Positions 18,049 to 27,949 of a stretch of 64,000 nucleotides of DNA are shown here, piece by piece (position 1 is the first letter of the stretch; every line of letters starts with the position of its first letter). The translations under genes were made by a program, and so were the position numbers. This stretch comes from Pseudomonadota bacterium (lineage in GTDB: Bacteria; Pseudomonadota; Gammaproteobacteria; Burkholderiales; UBA9220): contig JAJZVC010000007.1 in assembly GCA_021845865.1 (NCBI GenBank), positions 18,256-82,255 on the forward strand, in the 5' to 3' direction. The notes under the pieces are model-generated. The model saw nothing but the letters and a program-made list of their open reading frames with translations, was not told where the DNA came from and searched no databases.

Positions 18049-20013
18049 GTGGTCAATCAGGACCTGGTCGCTCACTTCGAGGCCTACAGCGCTTGGCGCG
18101 CCAACCTGTCCGGCAGCCTCACCGACCTGCGCAACTGGCTTGCGGAACAGGGGCTCAACGACGCCCAGACCGACCTGCGCCTGCAGCACCTGCTTGACCG
18201 CCTGCGGGACGACAAGCTGTACGTGGCCTTTGTCGCCGAGTTCTCCCGGGGCAAGTCCGAGCTGATCAACACCCTCTTCTTCGCCGACTACAAGCAGCGT
18301 CTCCTGCCGTCCAGCGCCGGCCGCACCACCATGTGCCCCACCGAACTGCTGTACGAGGCGGACAAGGAGCCCTGCATCCAGCTCCTGCCCATCGAAACCC
18401 GGGCCAGCCACGCCCCCACCGCCGAATACAAGCGCCACGGCGACGAATGGCAAACGGTCCCCCTCGACATTCAGTCCCGGGAAGCCATGGCCGACGCCTT
18501 CAAGCAGGTAAGCCAGACCAAGCGGGTATCGGTGGAGGACGCCACCCGCTACGGCCTTTACGACGCCGGCGACGACGCCAATCTCCTCGCCGTCGGCGCC
18601 GACGGCCAAGTGGAAATCCCCGCCTGGCGTCACGCCGTGATCAATTTTCCCCACCCCCTGCTGAAACAAGGGCTGGTGATCCTCGACACGCCCGGCCTCA
18701 ACGCCATCGGCACCGAGCCGGAGCTGACCCTCAACCTGCTGCCCAACGCTCACGCGGTGTTGTTCATCCTCGCCGCCGACACGGGCGTCACCAAGAGCGA
18801 CATCGAGGTGTGGCGCAACTATATCGGCAACCCCCAGGGTCAGCAGAAGGGCCGGCTGGTGGTGCTGAACAAGATCGACGGCCTGTGGGACGACCTCAAG
18901 TCGGAAGCGGAAATCGACCGGGATATCGCCCAGCAGGCGGAGAAATGCGCCGCCCTCCTCGGCCTGGATACCGGCCGGGTGTACCCGGTCTCCGCCCAGA
19001 AGGGGCTGGTGGCGAAAATCCAGGACAACGCCCCGCTCCTCGAGCGCAGCCGCCTGCCCGCCCTGGAGCGCGCGCTCTCCGACGAACTGATTCCCTCCAA
19101 GCAGGAAATCGTGCGGGACAACATCCGCAGCGAGGCGGAAGACATCCTCGCCGCCACCCGAGGCATCCTGGACACCCGGCTGGCCGGCATCCGCGAGCAG
19201 GCCGACGAGTTGAACGGCCTGCGGGACAAGAACCAGGAAGTGATCCTCCACATGATGGAAAAGGTGGACCGGGAGAAAGAAGAATTCGACAAGAGCCTGC
19301 AGCGCTTCCAGGCCCTGCGCAACGTTTTCTCCCAGCAAAGCCGCTCGCTGTTCACCCTTCTCGGCCTCGACGCCGTCCGCCTGGAGGCGGAGAACACCCG
19401 CGCCGCCATGCAGGCCAGTCTGTTCACCAAGAGCATGCGCGAGGCCATGGATAGCTTCTTCAAGGGGGTGAACGAGCGCATCGACAAGTCCGGCGAACGG
19501 GTGGATGAAGTCAAGGCGATGATGGACAGCATCTACCAGAAGTTCAACGAGGAGCACGGCATCAGCCTCGCTCCGCCGGCGCCCCTGTCCACATTGGAAT
19601 ACCGCAAGCGCATCGAAAAGCTGGAAAAGGTGTACCAGGAACACTTCAGCTCCACCTTCAACCTGCTCAACATCGACAAATCGACCCTGATCAACAAGTT
19701 CTTCGAGACCATCGCCAACCAGGTGGTTCAGGTGTTCGAAAGCGCCAACCGCCACACCGAAAAGTGGCTCGCCGCCCTCATCTCCCCCATGGAAACCCAG
19801 GTGCGGGAGCACCAGTTGCAACTGCGCCGCCGCATGGAGAGCATCAAGCGCATCCACAAGGCCACCGCCACCCTGGAAGACCGGGTGGAGGAGCTGAAGC
19901 AGATGGAAGCCGCCCTGCTCAAGCAGCAGGGGGAGTTGGAGATCATCCAGCAGAGCCTGGAAAATGCCTTGACCTTGGCGCCAGGCGGCCGGCATCTGGA
20001 AAGCGCCGCCTGA
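18049..20013 (+). CDS. bacterial dynamin-like GTPase
   Basis: A 654-residue large GTPase of the dynamin family. The G1 region is AEFSRGKSELIN at about residue 64, where the first glycine of GxxxxGKS is replaced by alanine. G3 is LDTPGLNAIG and G4 is LNKIDGLWDD. The second half is helical and coiled-coil rich (KVDREKEEFDKSLQRFQALRN; EHQLQLRRRMESIKRIHK), as expected for a stalk that remodels or tethers membranes. Start is GTG with AGGAGG 11 bases upstream; the ATG nearer the AGGAGG is out of frame. It stands alone between mutM and a bidirectional terminator. Confidence 0.85.
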   Translation: MVNQDLVAHFEAYSAWRANLSGSLTDLRNWLAEQGLNDAQTDLRLQHLLDRLRDDKLYVAFVAEFSRGKSELINTLFFADYKQRLLPSSAGRTTMCPTELLYEADKEPCIQLLPIETRASHAPTAEYKRHGDEWQTVPLDIQSREAMADAFKQVSQTKRVSVEDATRYGLYDAGDDANLLAVGADGQVEIPAWRHAVINFPHPLLKQGLVILDTPGLNAIGTEPELTLNLLPNAHAVLFILAADTGVTKSDIEVWRNYIGNPQGQQKGRLVVLNKIDGLWDDLKSEAEIDRDIAQQAEKCAALLGLDTGRVYPVSAQKGLVAKIQDNAPLLERSRLPALERALSDELIPSKQEIVRDNIRSEAEDILAATRGILDTRLAGIREQADELNGLRDKNQEVILHMMEKVDREKEEFDKSLQRFQALRNVFSQQSRSLFTLLGLDAVRLEAENTRAAMQASLFTKSMREAMDSFFKGVNERIDKSGERVDEVKAMMDSIYQKFNEEHGISLAPPAPLSTLEYRKRIEKLEKVYQEHFSSTFNLLNIDKSTLINKFFETIANQVVQVFESANRHTEKWLAALISPMETQVREHQLQLRRRMESIKRIHKATATLEDRVEELKQMEAALLKQQGELEIIQQSLENALTLAPGGRHLESAA

Positions 20014-20037
20014 GCGCGCAATACCGCGGCAGCCAAC

Positions 20038-20073
20038 AAAAAGGCCCGCGGGGTTTCCCCCGCGGGCCTTTTT
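20038..20073. terminator. bidirectional rho-independent terminator
   Basis: AAAAAGGCCCGCGGGG, loop TTTC, CCCCGCGGGCCTTTTT: an 11-bp perfect GC stem with A and T tracts on both sides. It serves both the dynamin-like gene (+) and the coaD-ferredoxin operon (-), which converge here. Confidence 0.92.
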
Positions 20074-20089
20074 GCTCAGGCGGTCACGT

Positions 20090-20359
<270 letters not shown>

Positions 20360-20363
20360 TTAA

Positions 20364-21403
<1,040 letters not shown>

Positions 21404-21468
21404 GGCGTATTATAAACCGACAAAAAAGCTGTCTTATACAAGATTCTTAATCCCATGATTAAGTACCT

Positions 21469-22782
21469 TTATTCGCCTCCACCCACCACCACCGTCACCA
21501 TCCTGTCGGGGTGGACGCGACGGGCGAAGGCATCCTTGACGTCCCGCACGCCGACTCTTTCCACATGGCGCACGAAGTCGTCCAGGTAGGTAAGCGGCAG
21601 ATCGTAAAAACCGATCATGGCCAGGTAGCCGAGAATCTTGGCGTTGCTGTCAATGCGCAAAGGAAAGCCGAGAACGATGTTCTGCTTGGCCTTTTCCAGC
21701 TCCGCCGCTTTCGGCCCCGCCGCGACGAACTCCTTCAGGGTGTCGCGCACCACCTCCAGGGCCTGGGCGGTCTGTTCGCGCTTGGTTTGCAGGCCGATGA
21801 CGAAAGGCCCCTCCTGGCGCAGGGGCTCGAAATAGCTGTACACGCTGTAGGCCAGGCCGCGCTTCTCGCGCACGTCCTGCATCAGGCGAGAGGTGAATCC
21901 GCCGCCGCCCAGGACGTGGTTGCCGACGAAGAGGGGGAAATAATCGGGGTCCCCCCGGCGCACCCCGACATCGCCGATCAGGATATGGCTCTGCTTCGCC
22001 GGGTGGGCGATGGTCTGCTGCTCCGCCTTGGCAAGCTGAGCCACGGGAGGAATGGCGCCCTCTCCCGCGCCAGCGGGCAGGTTCGAGGACAGTTCCTTGG
22101 CGATGGCTTCCGCCTCCGCCCGGCTGACGTCGCCGATCAGGCTGACCACCGCGCTGCCCGCCGTGTAGTGGGCGCGGTAGAAGGCGGCCACCTCGTCACG
22201 GCTCAGGGCGGCGACGGTTTCAGGCTTGCCGGCGGGAGGCAGGCCGTAAGGATGGCCGCCGTACAGGTCCCGGAAGAACGCCTTGGCGGCAATGCTCTCG
22301 GGCTGGGTGTCCTCCTCCCGCAGGGCGGCGATGGCGCGCTTCTTTTCCCGCTCCAGAATGGCGGTGGGAAAATCCGGCTGCTGGAGAATCTTGGCCAGGA
22401 GGGCGAGGGACTGGACGCGTTCCCGCTGGCCGCTCAGGGTGCGCAGGGTGTAGCTGGCGCGGTCCTGGTCGAAAGCGCCCCCCAGGGACGCCCCCACGTC
22501 GGCCAGCCCCTTGGCGATATCGTCCTCGGACACGCCGCCCGCCCCCAGGGCCAGCATGTGGCGGGTAAGGGAGGCGAGGCCGGACTTGGGCGCCGTATCG
22601 TAGGCACTGCCGGCAGCGAAATCGACGCTGACGTCCAGCATCGGCAAATCGTGGCTTTCGACGAAATACACCCGGGTGCCGTTGTCGGTTTTCCAATGCT
22701 GGATCGGCAGGGCGGCCTGGGCGGCGGCGGACAGGAGCAGGCCGAAGCCGGCGGCGAGGAGAGCGAGTTTCTTAGAAATCAT
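21469..22782 (-). CDS. M16-family peptidase-like protein, HxxEH lost (non-catalytic subunit)
   Basis: A 437-residue exported M16 protein with signal peptide MISKKLALLAAGFGLLLSAAAQA. The fold is clear (MLDVSVDFAAGSAYDTAPKSGLASLTRHML), but at the zinc site HxxEH is replaced (LTRHMLALGAGG), so it should not bind catalytic zinc. The C-terminal M16 domain carries GGGFTSRLMQDVREKRGLAYSVYS, the substrate-binding R/Y motif of the partner subunit. It pairs with the active upstream gene and overlaps its 3' end by 11 bp. Confidence 0.9.
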   Translation of the reverse strand: MISKKLALLAAGFGLLLSAAAQAALPIQHWKTDNGTRVYFVESHDLPMLDVSVDFAAGSAYDTAPKSGLASLTRHMLALGAGGVSEDDIAKGLADVGASLGGAFDQDRASYTLRTLSGQRERVQSLALLAKILQQPDFPTAILEREKKRAIAALREEDTQPESIAAKAFFRDLYGGHPYGLPPAGKPETVAALSRDEVAAFYRAHYTAGSAVVSLIGDVSRAEAEAIAKELSSNLPAGAGEGAIPPVAQLAKAEQQTIAHPAKQSHILIGDVGVRRGDPDYFPLFVGNHVLGGGGFTSRLMQDVREKRGLAYSVYSYFEPLRQEGPFVIGLQTKREQTAQALEVVRDTLKEFVAAGPKAAELEKAKQNIVLGFPLRIDSNAKILGYLAMIGFYDLPLTYLDDFVRHVERVGVRDVKDAFARRVHPDRMVTVVVGGGE

Positions 22783-24151
22783 GATGGAGCCCCTTCGGCG
22801 GCATGGCCGGTTTCTTCGTGTCCAACGGTTGCGGATCGAGGGTGCCGACGGTGAGGTTGTCGTCCGTCAGATACTTGCGCGCCACGTCCCGCACCTGTTC
22901 CGGCGTCACCTGCTGCAGCTTGGCGAGGCGCGCATCGATGTCCTTGTAGGACAGGCCGGACAGTTCCATCTGGCCGATGACCATGCCCTGGTAGAACATG
23001 GAATCCCGCTGGTACACCTTGGCCGCTACCACCTGGGAGCGGACCCGGGCCAGCTCCTCCGCGGTGACGCCATCCTTCTTGATGCGCTCCAGTTCGGCGC
23101 GAATAGCCGTTTCCAGGGCGCCGACGGTCTTGCCCTCGCTGGGCGTGCCCTCCACCACGAAAAGTGCGGGGCCGCGGGAGACGGCGTCGTAGCCGGCCCC
23201 CACCTCGCTGGCGACCTGCTGCTCCCGCACCAGGGAGCGGTTGAGGCGGGCCGCCGGATTGCCGTCCAGCACCCCCGCCAGCACCTCCAGGGCGTAGGGC
23301 TCCCAGTCCTTGTCCACATCGCGCAGGACGGGGGCATGGTAGGCCATCAGCAGATAGGGCAGCTTGGCGGGGGCCTTCACCGTTACCCGCTTGGTGCCGT
23401 CCTGTTTCGGTTCCTCCTGGGGCTTGCGCAAGGGCAGGGCGTGGGGCTTGAGCTTGCCGAAATAGGTCTGGGCCAGTTTGAATACCTCGTCCGCCTTCAC
23501 GTCGCCCACCACCACCAGCACCGCGTTGTTGGGGGCGTACCAGCGCCGGTACCAGTCCCGGGCATCGTCCACCGTCATGTGCTGCAGATCGTTCATCCAG
23601 CCGATCACCGGCCGGCGGTAAGGATGCTCCTGGTAGGCGGTGGCCACGGTCTGCTCGTAAACCAGGGACTGGGGCTTGTCCTCGGTGCGCCAGCGCCGCT
23701 CCTCCATCACCACCTTGATTTCCTTGGCGAACTCGTCGGCGGACAGTGCCAGGTTCTGCATCCGGTCCGCTTCCAGGCGGAAAGCCAGGGGCAGCTTGGA
23801 TTTTTCCACCTGTTCGAAGTAGGTGGTGTAGTCGCTGCTGGTGAAAGCGTTTTCGCGCCCCCCCGCCTCGGCGATGATCTTGGAGAATTCCCCCGGCCCC
23901 ACCTTCTTGGTGCCCTTGAACATCATGTGCTCCAGGACATGGGCCACGCCGGTGGTGCCGTTGAATTCGTCGATGCTGCCGGCCTTGTACCAGACCTGGG
24001 AGGCCACCACCGGAGAGCGGTGATCCTCCTTGACGATGACCTTGAGACCGTTGGATAGCGTGCGGTCCACGGTGGCGGCGCTTGCCGTGGCGGCAAGGAA
24101 CGCCAACCCGGCGACGGCGAAGCGGGAAACGCGGAGACGGGGCATAAACAC
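22772..24151 (-). CDS. M16-family zinc metallopeptidase (catalytic subunit)
   Basis: A 459-residue exported peptidase with signal sequence FAVAGLAFLAATASAA. The inverted zinc motif HVLEH (GVAHVLEHMMFKGT) is intact near residue 74, with the downstream glutamate region following. It likely forms a heterodimer with the next gene, which lacks the motif but has the R/Y motif, as in other split M16 systems that degrade periplasmic peptides. The gene diverges from ftsY, a frequent arrangement in betaproteobacteria. Confidence 0.92.
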   Translation of the reverse strand: MFMPRLRVSRFAVAGLAFLAATASAATVDRTLSNGLKVIVKEDHRSPVVASQVWYKAGSIDEFNGTTGVAHVLEHMMFKGTKKVGPGEFSKIIAEAGGRENAFTSSDYTTYFEQVEKSKLPLAFRLEADRMQNLALSADEFAKEIKVVMEERRWRTEDKPQSLVYEQTVATAYQEHPYRRPVIGWMNDLQHMTVDDARDWYRRWYAPNNAVLVVVGDVKADEVFKLAQTYFGKLKPHALPLRKPQEEPKQDGTKRVTVKAPAKLPYLLMAYHAPVLRDVDKDWEPYALEVLAGVLDGNPAARLNRSLVREQQVASEVGAGYDAVSRGPALFVVEGTPSEGKTVGALETAIRAELERIKKDGVTAEELARVRSQVVAAKVYQRDSMFYQGMVIGQMELSGLSYKDIDARLAKLQQVTPEQVRDVARKYLTDDNLTVGTLDPQPLDTKKPAMPPKGLHHDF

Positions 24152-24264
24152 CTCTTGTTGGCTGGGCCGGCGGGCGGGTAGCCGCCAACCGGCAATAGGG
24201 CTAGAATTATAACCTCAAAAAATCGGCCGGCCCGCAGGCCGCCAACCCTCTGACTTCCAAAGCG

Positions 24265-25221
24265 ATGCTGAGTTTCCTCAAATCCGACAAGAAACCGTCC
24301 GACGCCCCTTCCGGCGGCTGGATCGCCCGCCTCAAGCAGGGGCTCTCCCGCACCCGGGAGCAGCTCAACCGGCCGGTGTCCGACCTGTTCCGCAGCCACG
24401 CCAAGATCGACGAGGAGCTGTACGAGGAGCTGGAAACCATTCTCCTCACCTCCGACGTGGGGGTGGAGGCCACCCAGTTCCTCCTCGACGACCTGCGTCG
24501 CAGGGTCAAGAAGGAGCGCCTGGAAGACGCCGGCCAGCTCAAGGCCACCCTGCGCCAGTCCCTGGTGGACCTGCTGGAGCCCCTGGCGAAGCCCCTCGAC
24601 ATTTCCACCCACAAACCCTACGTCATCATGCTGGCCGGGGTGAACGGCGCGGGCAAGACCACCACCATCGGCAAGCTGGCGCGCCGTTTCCAGGATGAGG
24701 GCAAGTCCGTGCTGCTGGCCGCCGGCGACACCTTCCGCGCCGCCGCCCGGGAACAACTCGCCGCCTGGGGGGAACGCAACAACGTGCCGGTGATCATGCA
24801 GGAGGGCAACGACGCCGCCGCGGTGATCTTCGACGCCATCCACTCCGCCCGCGCCAAGGGCATCGACGTGGTCCTGGCGGACACCGCCGGCCGCCTGCCG
24901 ACCCAGCTCCACCTGATGGAAGAGCTGAAGAAGATCAAGCGCGTGATCGCCAAGGCCGATCCCAGCGGCCCCCACGAAGTGCTGCTAGTGCTGGATTCCA
25001 ACACCGGCCAGAACGGCCTCGCCCAAGTGAAGGCCTTCGACGACGCCCTGGGGGTCACCGGGCTGGTGCTGACCAAGCTGGACGGCACCGCCAAGGGCGG
25101 CATGATCGCCGCCATCGCCAAGACCCGGCCGGTGCCGGTGCGCTTCATCGGCGTCGGCGAACAGCAGGAAGATCTTCACCCCTTCGCCGCCGACGAATTC
25201 GTCGACGCCCTGTTCGAATGA
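24265..25221 (+). CDS. ftsY: signal recognition particle receptor FtsY
   Basis: A 318-residue SRP GTPase that docks ribosome-nascent chains at the membrane. N-domain helices cover about residues 25-110. The G-domain has GVNGAGKTTTIGKLA (G1), DTFRAAAREQL, DTAGRLPTQLHLMEELKK, and TKLDGTAKGG. The acidic A-domain found in E. coli is nearly absent, leaving a short basic N-terminus. Its stop overlaps the ftsE start by 4 bp. Confidence 0.96.
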   Translation: MLSFLKSDKKPSDAPSGGWIARLKQGLSRTREQLNRPVSDLFRSHAKIDEELYEELETILLTSDVGVEATQFLLDDLRRRVKKERLEDAGQLKATLRQSLVDLLEPLAKPLDISTHKPYVIMLAGVNGAGKTTTIGKLARRFQDEGKSVLLAAGDTFRAAAREQLAAWGERNNVPVIMQEGNDAAAVIFDAIHSARAKGIDVVLADTAGRLPTQLHLMEELKKIKRVIAKADPSGPHEVLLVLDSNTGQNGLAQVKAFDDALGVTGLVLTKLDGTAKGGMIAAIAKTRPVPVRFIGVGEQQEDLHPFAADEFVDALFE

Positions 25222-25871
25222 TCAGCTTCGACCAGGTCAGCAAGAGCTACCGCGGCGGCCACGAGGCCCTGCGCAACCTCAGCTTCGAAATCGGCGACGG
25301 GGAACTGGTCGTCGTCACCGGCCACACCGGCGCCGGCAAGACCACCCTCCTCAACCTCATCGCCGCCATCGAGCGCCCCACCAGCGGCAGCGTGGTGGTG
25401 AACGGGCAGAATGTCGGCAAAATGCGCCGCTCCGCCATTCCCTACCTGCGGCGCAACCTGGGGCTGATTTTCCAGGATCACAAGCTGCTCTTCGACCGCA
25501 CGGTGTTCGAGAACGTGCTGCTCCCCTTGCAGATCAGCGGCTTCCCCCATGCCGAGGCGGCCAAGCGGGTCCGCGCCGCCCTCGACAAGGTGGGCCTGCT
25601 GGACCGGGAAAAAGCCCATCCCGTCACCCTTTCCGGCGGCGAGCAGCAACGGGTGTGCATCGCCCGCGCCATCGTCAACCGGCCCAGCATCCTCCTGGCC
25701 GACGAACCCACCGGCAACCTGGACCCGGACTACGCCCACGGCATCATCGAGATGTTCCGCTCCTTCCACCAGGTGGGGGTCACCATCCTCATCGCCACCC
25801 ACGACGAGCACCTCATCGCCAGCCTGCCCGCCCGGGTGCTGACCCTGCAGCACGGAGCCCTGCGCCCATGA
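25218..25871 (+). CDS. ftsE: cell division ATP-binding protein FtsE
   Basis: ABC ATPase of the FtsEX complex, which controls septal peptidoglycan hydrolases through EnvC. 217 residues. Walker A is GHTGAGKTT, the signature is [14 protein letters not shown], Walker B is [12 protein letters not shown] and the switch histidine lies in IATHDEH. ATG overlaps the ftsY stop, and its own stop overlaps ftsX. An EnvC-like protein is encoded at 55.1 kb, so both partners are in the window. Confidence 0.96.
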   Translation: MISFDQVSKSYRGGHEALRNLSFEIGDGELVVVTGHTGAGKTTLLNLIAAIERPTSGSVVVNGQNVGKMRRSAIPYLRRNLGLIFQDHKLLFDRTVFENVLLPLQISGFPHAEAAKRVRAALDKVGLLDREKAHPVTLSGGEQQRVCIARAIVNRPSILLADEPTGNLDPDYAHGIIEMFRSFHQVGVTILIATHDEHLIASLPARVLTLQHGALRP

Positions 25872-26770
25872 TTTCCGTTCACTGGCACACCCTGCTCCTG
25901 GCGCTGAAGCGCTTCCTGCGCGCCCCCCTGTCCAATCTCCTGACGGTTTTGGTGATCGGCGTGGCCCTGAGCCTCCCCGCGGGACTCTACGCGGTGATCG
26001 ACAACCTGAACCGCCTTGCCGACGGCACGACGGGAGAACCCCAAATCACCCTTTTCCTCCAGACCAGCGCCAGCAAAGGCGATATCGGCGACTTGGCCGA
26101 CCGCCTGCGGAAATTGCCCGGCGTGGGACAGACGGATTTCGTCGGCAAGGACAGCGCCCTCAAGGAACTGGTCAAGAACGCCGGGATCGAGGACCTGGCC
26201 GCCACCCTGGACCACAACCCCCTGCCCGACGCCTTCATCGTCCGCCCCCGCAGCGACAATCCGGTCGAACTGGAGGCCCTGCGCAGTGAACTGGAAAAGC
26301 TGCCCAAGGTGGACAGCGCCCAACTGGATTCCGCCTGGGCCAAGCGCTTTTACGCCCTGCTGCAGGTGGGGCGGCAGGGCGTGACGGTACTGGCCATCCT
26401 GCTGGCCCTGGCCCTGACGGCCATCATCGGCAACACCATCCGCCTGCAAATCCTCACCCTGCGCGATGAAATCGAGGTCAGCACCCTCATCGGCGCCACC
26501 GACGCCTTCATCCGCCGCCCCTTCCTCTATTTCGGCGCGCTCCAGGGCCTGCTGGGAGGCATGGTCGCCTGGCTGGTGGTCGCCGCCAGCCTGTTGCTTC
26601 TCAACTCCGCCGTCGCCGACTTGGCCCAGCAATACGGCACGGCCTTCCGCCTCCAGGTGCCTGGCCCGGGAGGGAGTCTCGGCCTCCTCGGCGGCGCGGC
26701 GCTTCTCGGCTGGCTCGGCGCTTACGTCGCCGTCGGCCGCCATCTGAAGCACCCTGGCCGTCACGGATAG
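25868..26770 (+). CDS. ftsX: cell division protein FtsX
   Basis: Start at ATG 25868 overlapping the ftsE stop; 300 residues. The architecture is the FtsX one: an N-terminal helix (LLTVLVIGVALSLPAGLYAVI), a periplasmic domain of about 100 residues with QITLFLQTSASKGDIGDLADRL, then three C-terminal helices. The permease motif EVSTLIGATDAFIRRPFLYFGALQGLLGG is present. It transmits FtsE ATPase cycles to periplasmic EnvC. The track's longer version begins in ftsE. Confidence 0.94.
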   Translation: MISVHWHTLLLALKRFLRAPLSNLLTVLVIGVALSLPAGLYAVIDNLNRLADGTTGEPQITLFLQTSASKGDIGDLADRLRKLPGVGQTDFVGKDSALKELVKNAGIEDLAATLDHNPLPDAFIVRPRSDNPVELEALRSELEKLPKVDSAQLDSAWAKRFYALLQVGRQGVTVLAILLALALTAIIGNTIRLQILTLRDEIEVSTLIGATDAFIRRPFLYFGALQGLLGGMVAWLVVAASLLLLNSAVADLAQQYGTAFRLQVPGPGGSLGLLGGAALLGWLGAYVAVGRHLKHPGRHG

Positions 26771-26794
26771 CCTGGTCATTGCTGGCGAATTATT

Positions 26795-26822
26795 GAACTT
26801 ACATGCCGACTTGGCACTCTCA
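26795..26822 (+). promoter_or_regulatory. candidate sigma-E-like promoter for rpoH
   Basis: GAACTT, 17 bases, then TCTCA resembles the extracytoplasmic sigma-E pattern (GAACTT about 16 TCTGA/TCAAA) that drives one E. coli rpoH promoter. It places a start site near 26829, inside the CIRCE element, leaving room for AAGGAGG. A housekeeping-like pair TTGGCA-18-TAAAAT also exists but would put the start on the ribosome site. Pattern match only. Confidence 0.35.
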
Positions 26823-26837
26823 CCCCGCGAGTGCTAA
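26811..26837 (+). promoter_or_regulatory. CIRCE element (HrcA operator) upstream of rpoH
   Basis: TTGGCACTC, nine bases, GAGTGCTAA. The CIRCE consensus is TTAGCACTC-N9-GAGTGCTAA, so 17 of 18 arm positions match and the spacer is exactly nine. It lies 28 bp before the rpoH ATG. HrcA itself is not in the window. Confidence 0.88.
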
Positions 26838-26864
26838 AATTTTCCCCAAGGAGGTTTGCATACG

Positions 26865-27728
26865 ATGACGACTACCGCTTTGGCCATTCCCACCCCGGCG
26901 TCGGCTTCCAGCCTGGAAAGCTATATCCATGCTGTGCAAAGTTTCCCCATGCTCTCCGTCGAGGAAGAGCGGGATCTGGCAACCCGCTTCCACCAGCGGG
27001 ACGACGTGGAAGCCGCCCGCATGCTGGTGCTTTCCCACTTGCGGCTGGTGGTGAACATTGCCCGGGGCTATCTAGGCTATGGCCTGCCCCATGCCGACCT
27101 GATCCAGGAAGGCAACATCGGCCTGATGAAGGCCGTTCGGCGCTTCGACCCCGAGCGGGGCGTTCGCCTGGTGTCCTTTGCGGTTCACTGGATTCGCGCC
27201 GAGATTCACGACTTCATCCTGCGCAACTGGCGCATGGTCAAGGTGGCCACCACCAAGGCCCAGCGTAAGCTGTTTTTCAACCTGCGCAGCCTGAAGCCGG
27301 GTTCCGACACCTTGAGCCCGAGCGAAGTGGCGTCGATCGCGCAGCAGTTGAACGTCAAGGAAGCCGATGTGGTGGAAATGGAAATGCGCCTCGGTGGACA
27401 GGACATTGCCCTGGAGGGCCATTCCGATAGCGACGAAGACAGCTTCGGCCCCATTGATTACCTGGCCGACCCCCACGATGAACCCTCGGTTGTGCTCGAA
27501 TCCAGCGAAAGCGGCATGCTGCGCGAGCGCGGCCTCGAAAAGGCGTTGCATAAGCTCGACCCCCGCAGCCGCCGCATTGTCGAGGCCCGCTGGCTAACCG
27601 AGGACGCCGGGGCGACCCTGCACGACTTGGCCGCGGAATTCGGCGTTTCCGCGGAACGCATCCGCCAGATCGAACAGAAAGCCTTGCAGCAGATGAAGTC
27701 CGTCATCCGTGAAGAGATCGGGGACTGA
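26865..27728 (+). CDS. rpoH: RNA polymerase heat-shock sigma factor RpoH (sigma-32)
   Basis: A 287-residue group 3 sigma factor. Region 2 contains LRLVVNIARGYLGYGLPHADLIQEGNIGLMKAVRRFDPERGVRLVSFAVHWIRAEIHDFILRNWRMVKVATTKAQRKLFFNLR, including the RpoH box. Region 4 ends in LHDLAAEFGVSAERIRQIEQKALQQMK. The track starts at TTG 26856; ATG 26865 follows AAGGAGG by 10 bases and is preferred. It sits downstream of ftsYEX as in most proteobacteria. A near-perfect CIRCE lies immediately upstream, and a strong terminator follows. Confidence 0.96.
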   Translation: MTTTALAIPTPASASSLESYIHAVQSFPMLSVEEERDLATRFHQRDDVEAARMLVLSHLRLVVNIARGYLGYGLPHADLIQEGNIGLMKAVRRFDPERGVRLVSFAVHWIRAEIHDFILRNWRMVKVATTKAQRKLFFNLRSLKPGSDTLSPSEVASIAQQLNVKEADVVEMEMRLGGQDIALEGHSDSDEDSFGPIDYLADPHDEPSVVLESSESGMLRERGLEKALHKLDPRSRRIVEARWLTEDAGATLHDLAAEFGVSAERIRQIEQKALQQMKSVIREEIGD

Positions 27729-27750
27729 TTTCCCAGCCATCTCGGCAACA

Positions 27751-27784
27751 AAAAAGGCGCCGCATTCGCGGCGCCTTTTTTGTT
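27751..27784. terminator. bidirectional terminator between rpoH and the ccoGHIS group
   Basis: AAAAAGGCGCCGC, loop ATTC, GCGGCGCCTTTTTTG forms an 8-bp GC stem with A/T runs on both sides. It ends rpoH on the plus strand and the 29-residue ORF behind ccoS on the minus strand. Confidence 0.9.
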
Positions 27785-27799
27785 TCTTTTGCGGGCTGG

Positions 27800-27889
27800 T
27801 CAGGAAAAAATCACCGACAGCACGCTCAACCAAGAAACAGTAATCAGGGCAATCACAGCCAACATGGGCAAACCGTCTCTGCTAAACAT
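27800..27889 (-). CDS. 29-residue single-helix membrane peptide downstream of ccoS
   Basis: Below the ORF-track size limit; I translated it by hand as a short start MFSRDGLP followed by a hydrophobic helix (MLAVIALITVSWLSVLSVIFS). It has an excellent ribosome site, GGGAGGAAGCAGA, directly before the ATG. It lies 60 bp after ccoS on the same strand and just before the shared terminator, so it would be the last gene of the ccoGHIS operon. The size and single helix resemble small oxidase subunits such as CcoM or CydX, but I cannot claim homology. Confidence 0.6.
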   Translation of the reverse strand: MFSRDGLPMLAVIALITVSWLSVLSVIFS

Positions 27890-27949
27890 TCTGCTTCCTC
27901 CCGGTTAAATTAAGTGAGCGGCCAAAAACCACAACGGACTTAGTGTATT

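Noticed and set aside
17989-19995. A 668-residue minus-strand ORF opposite the dynamin-like gene
   Set aside because: Shadow ORF; the plus-strand protein has GTPase motifs and a ribosome site.
24206-24211. TATAAT on the minus strand before the M16 genes as a promoter
   Set aside because: The -10 is perfect but no -35-like hexamer lies at 16-18 bases, so I left it out of the features.
27751-27784. GC hairpin after rpoH as a small RNA
   Set aside because: A/T tracts on both sides and convergent genes make a bidirectional terminator the simplest reading.
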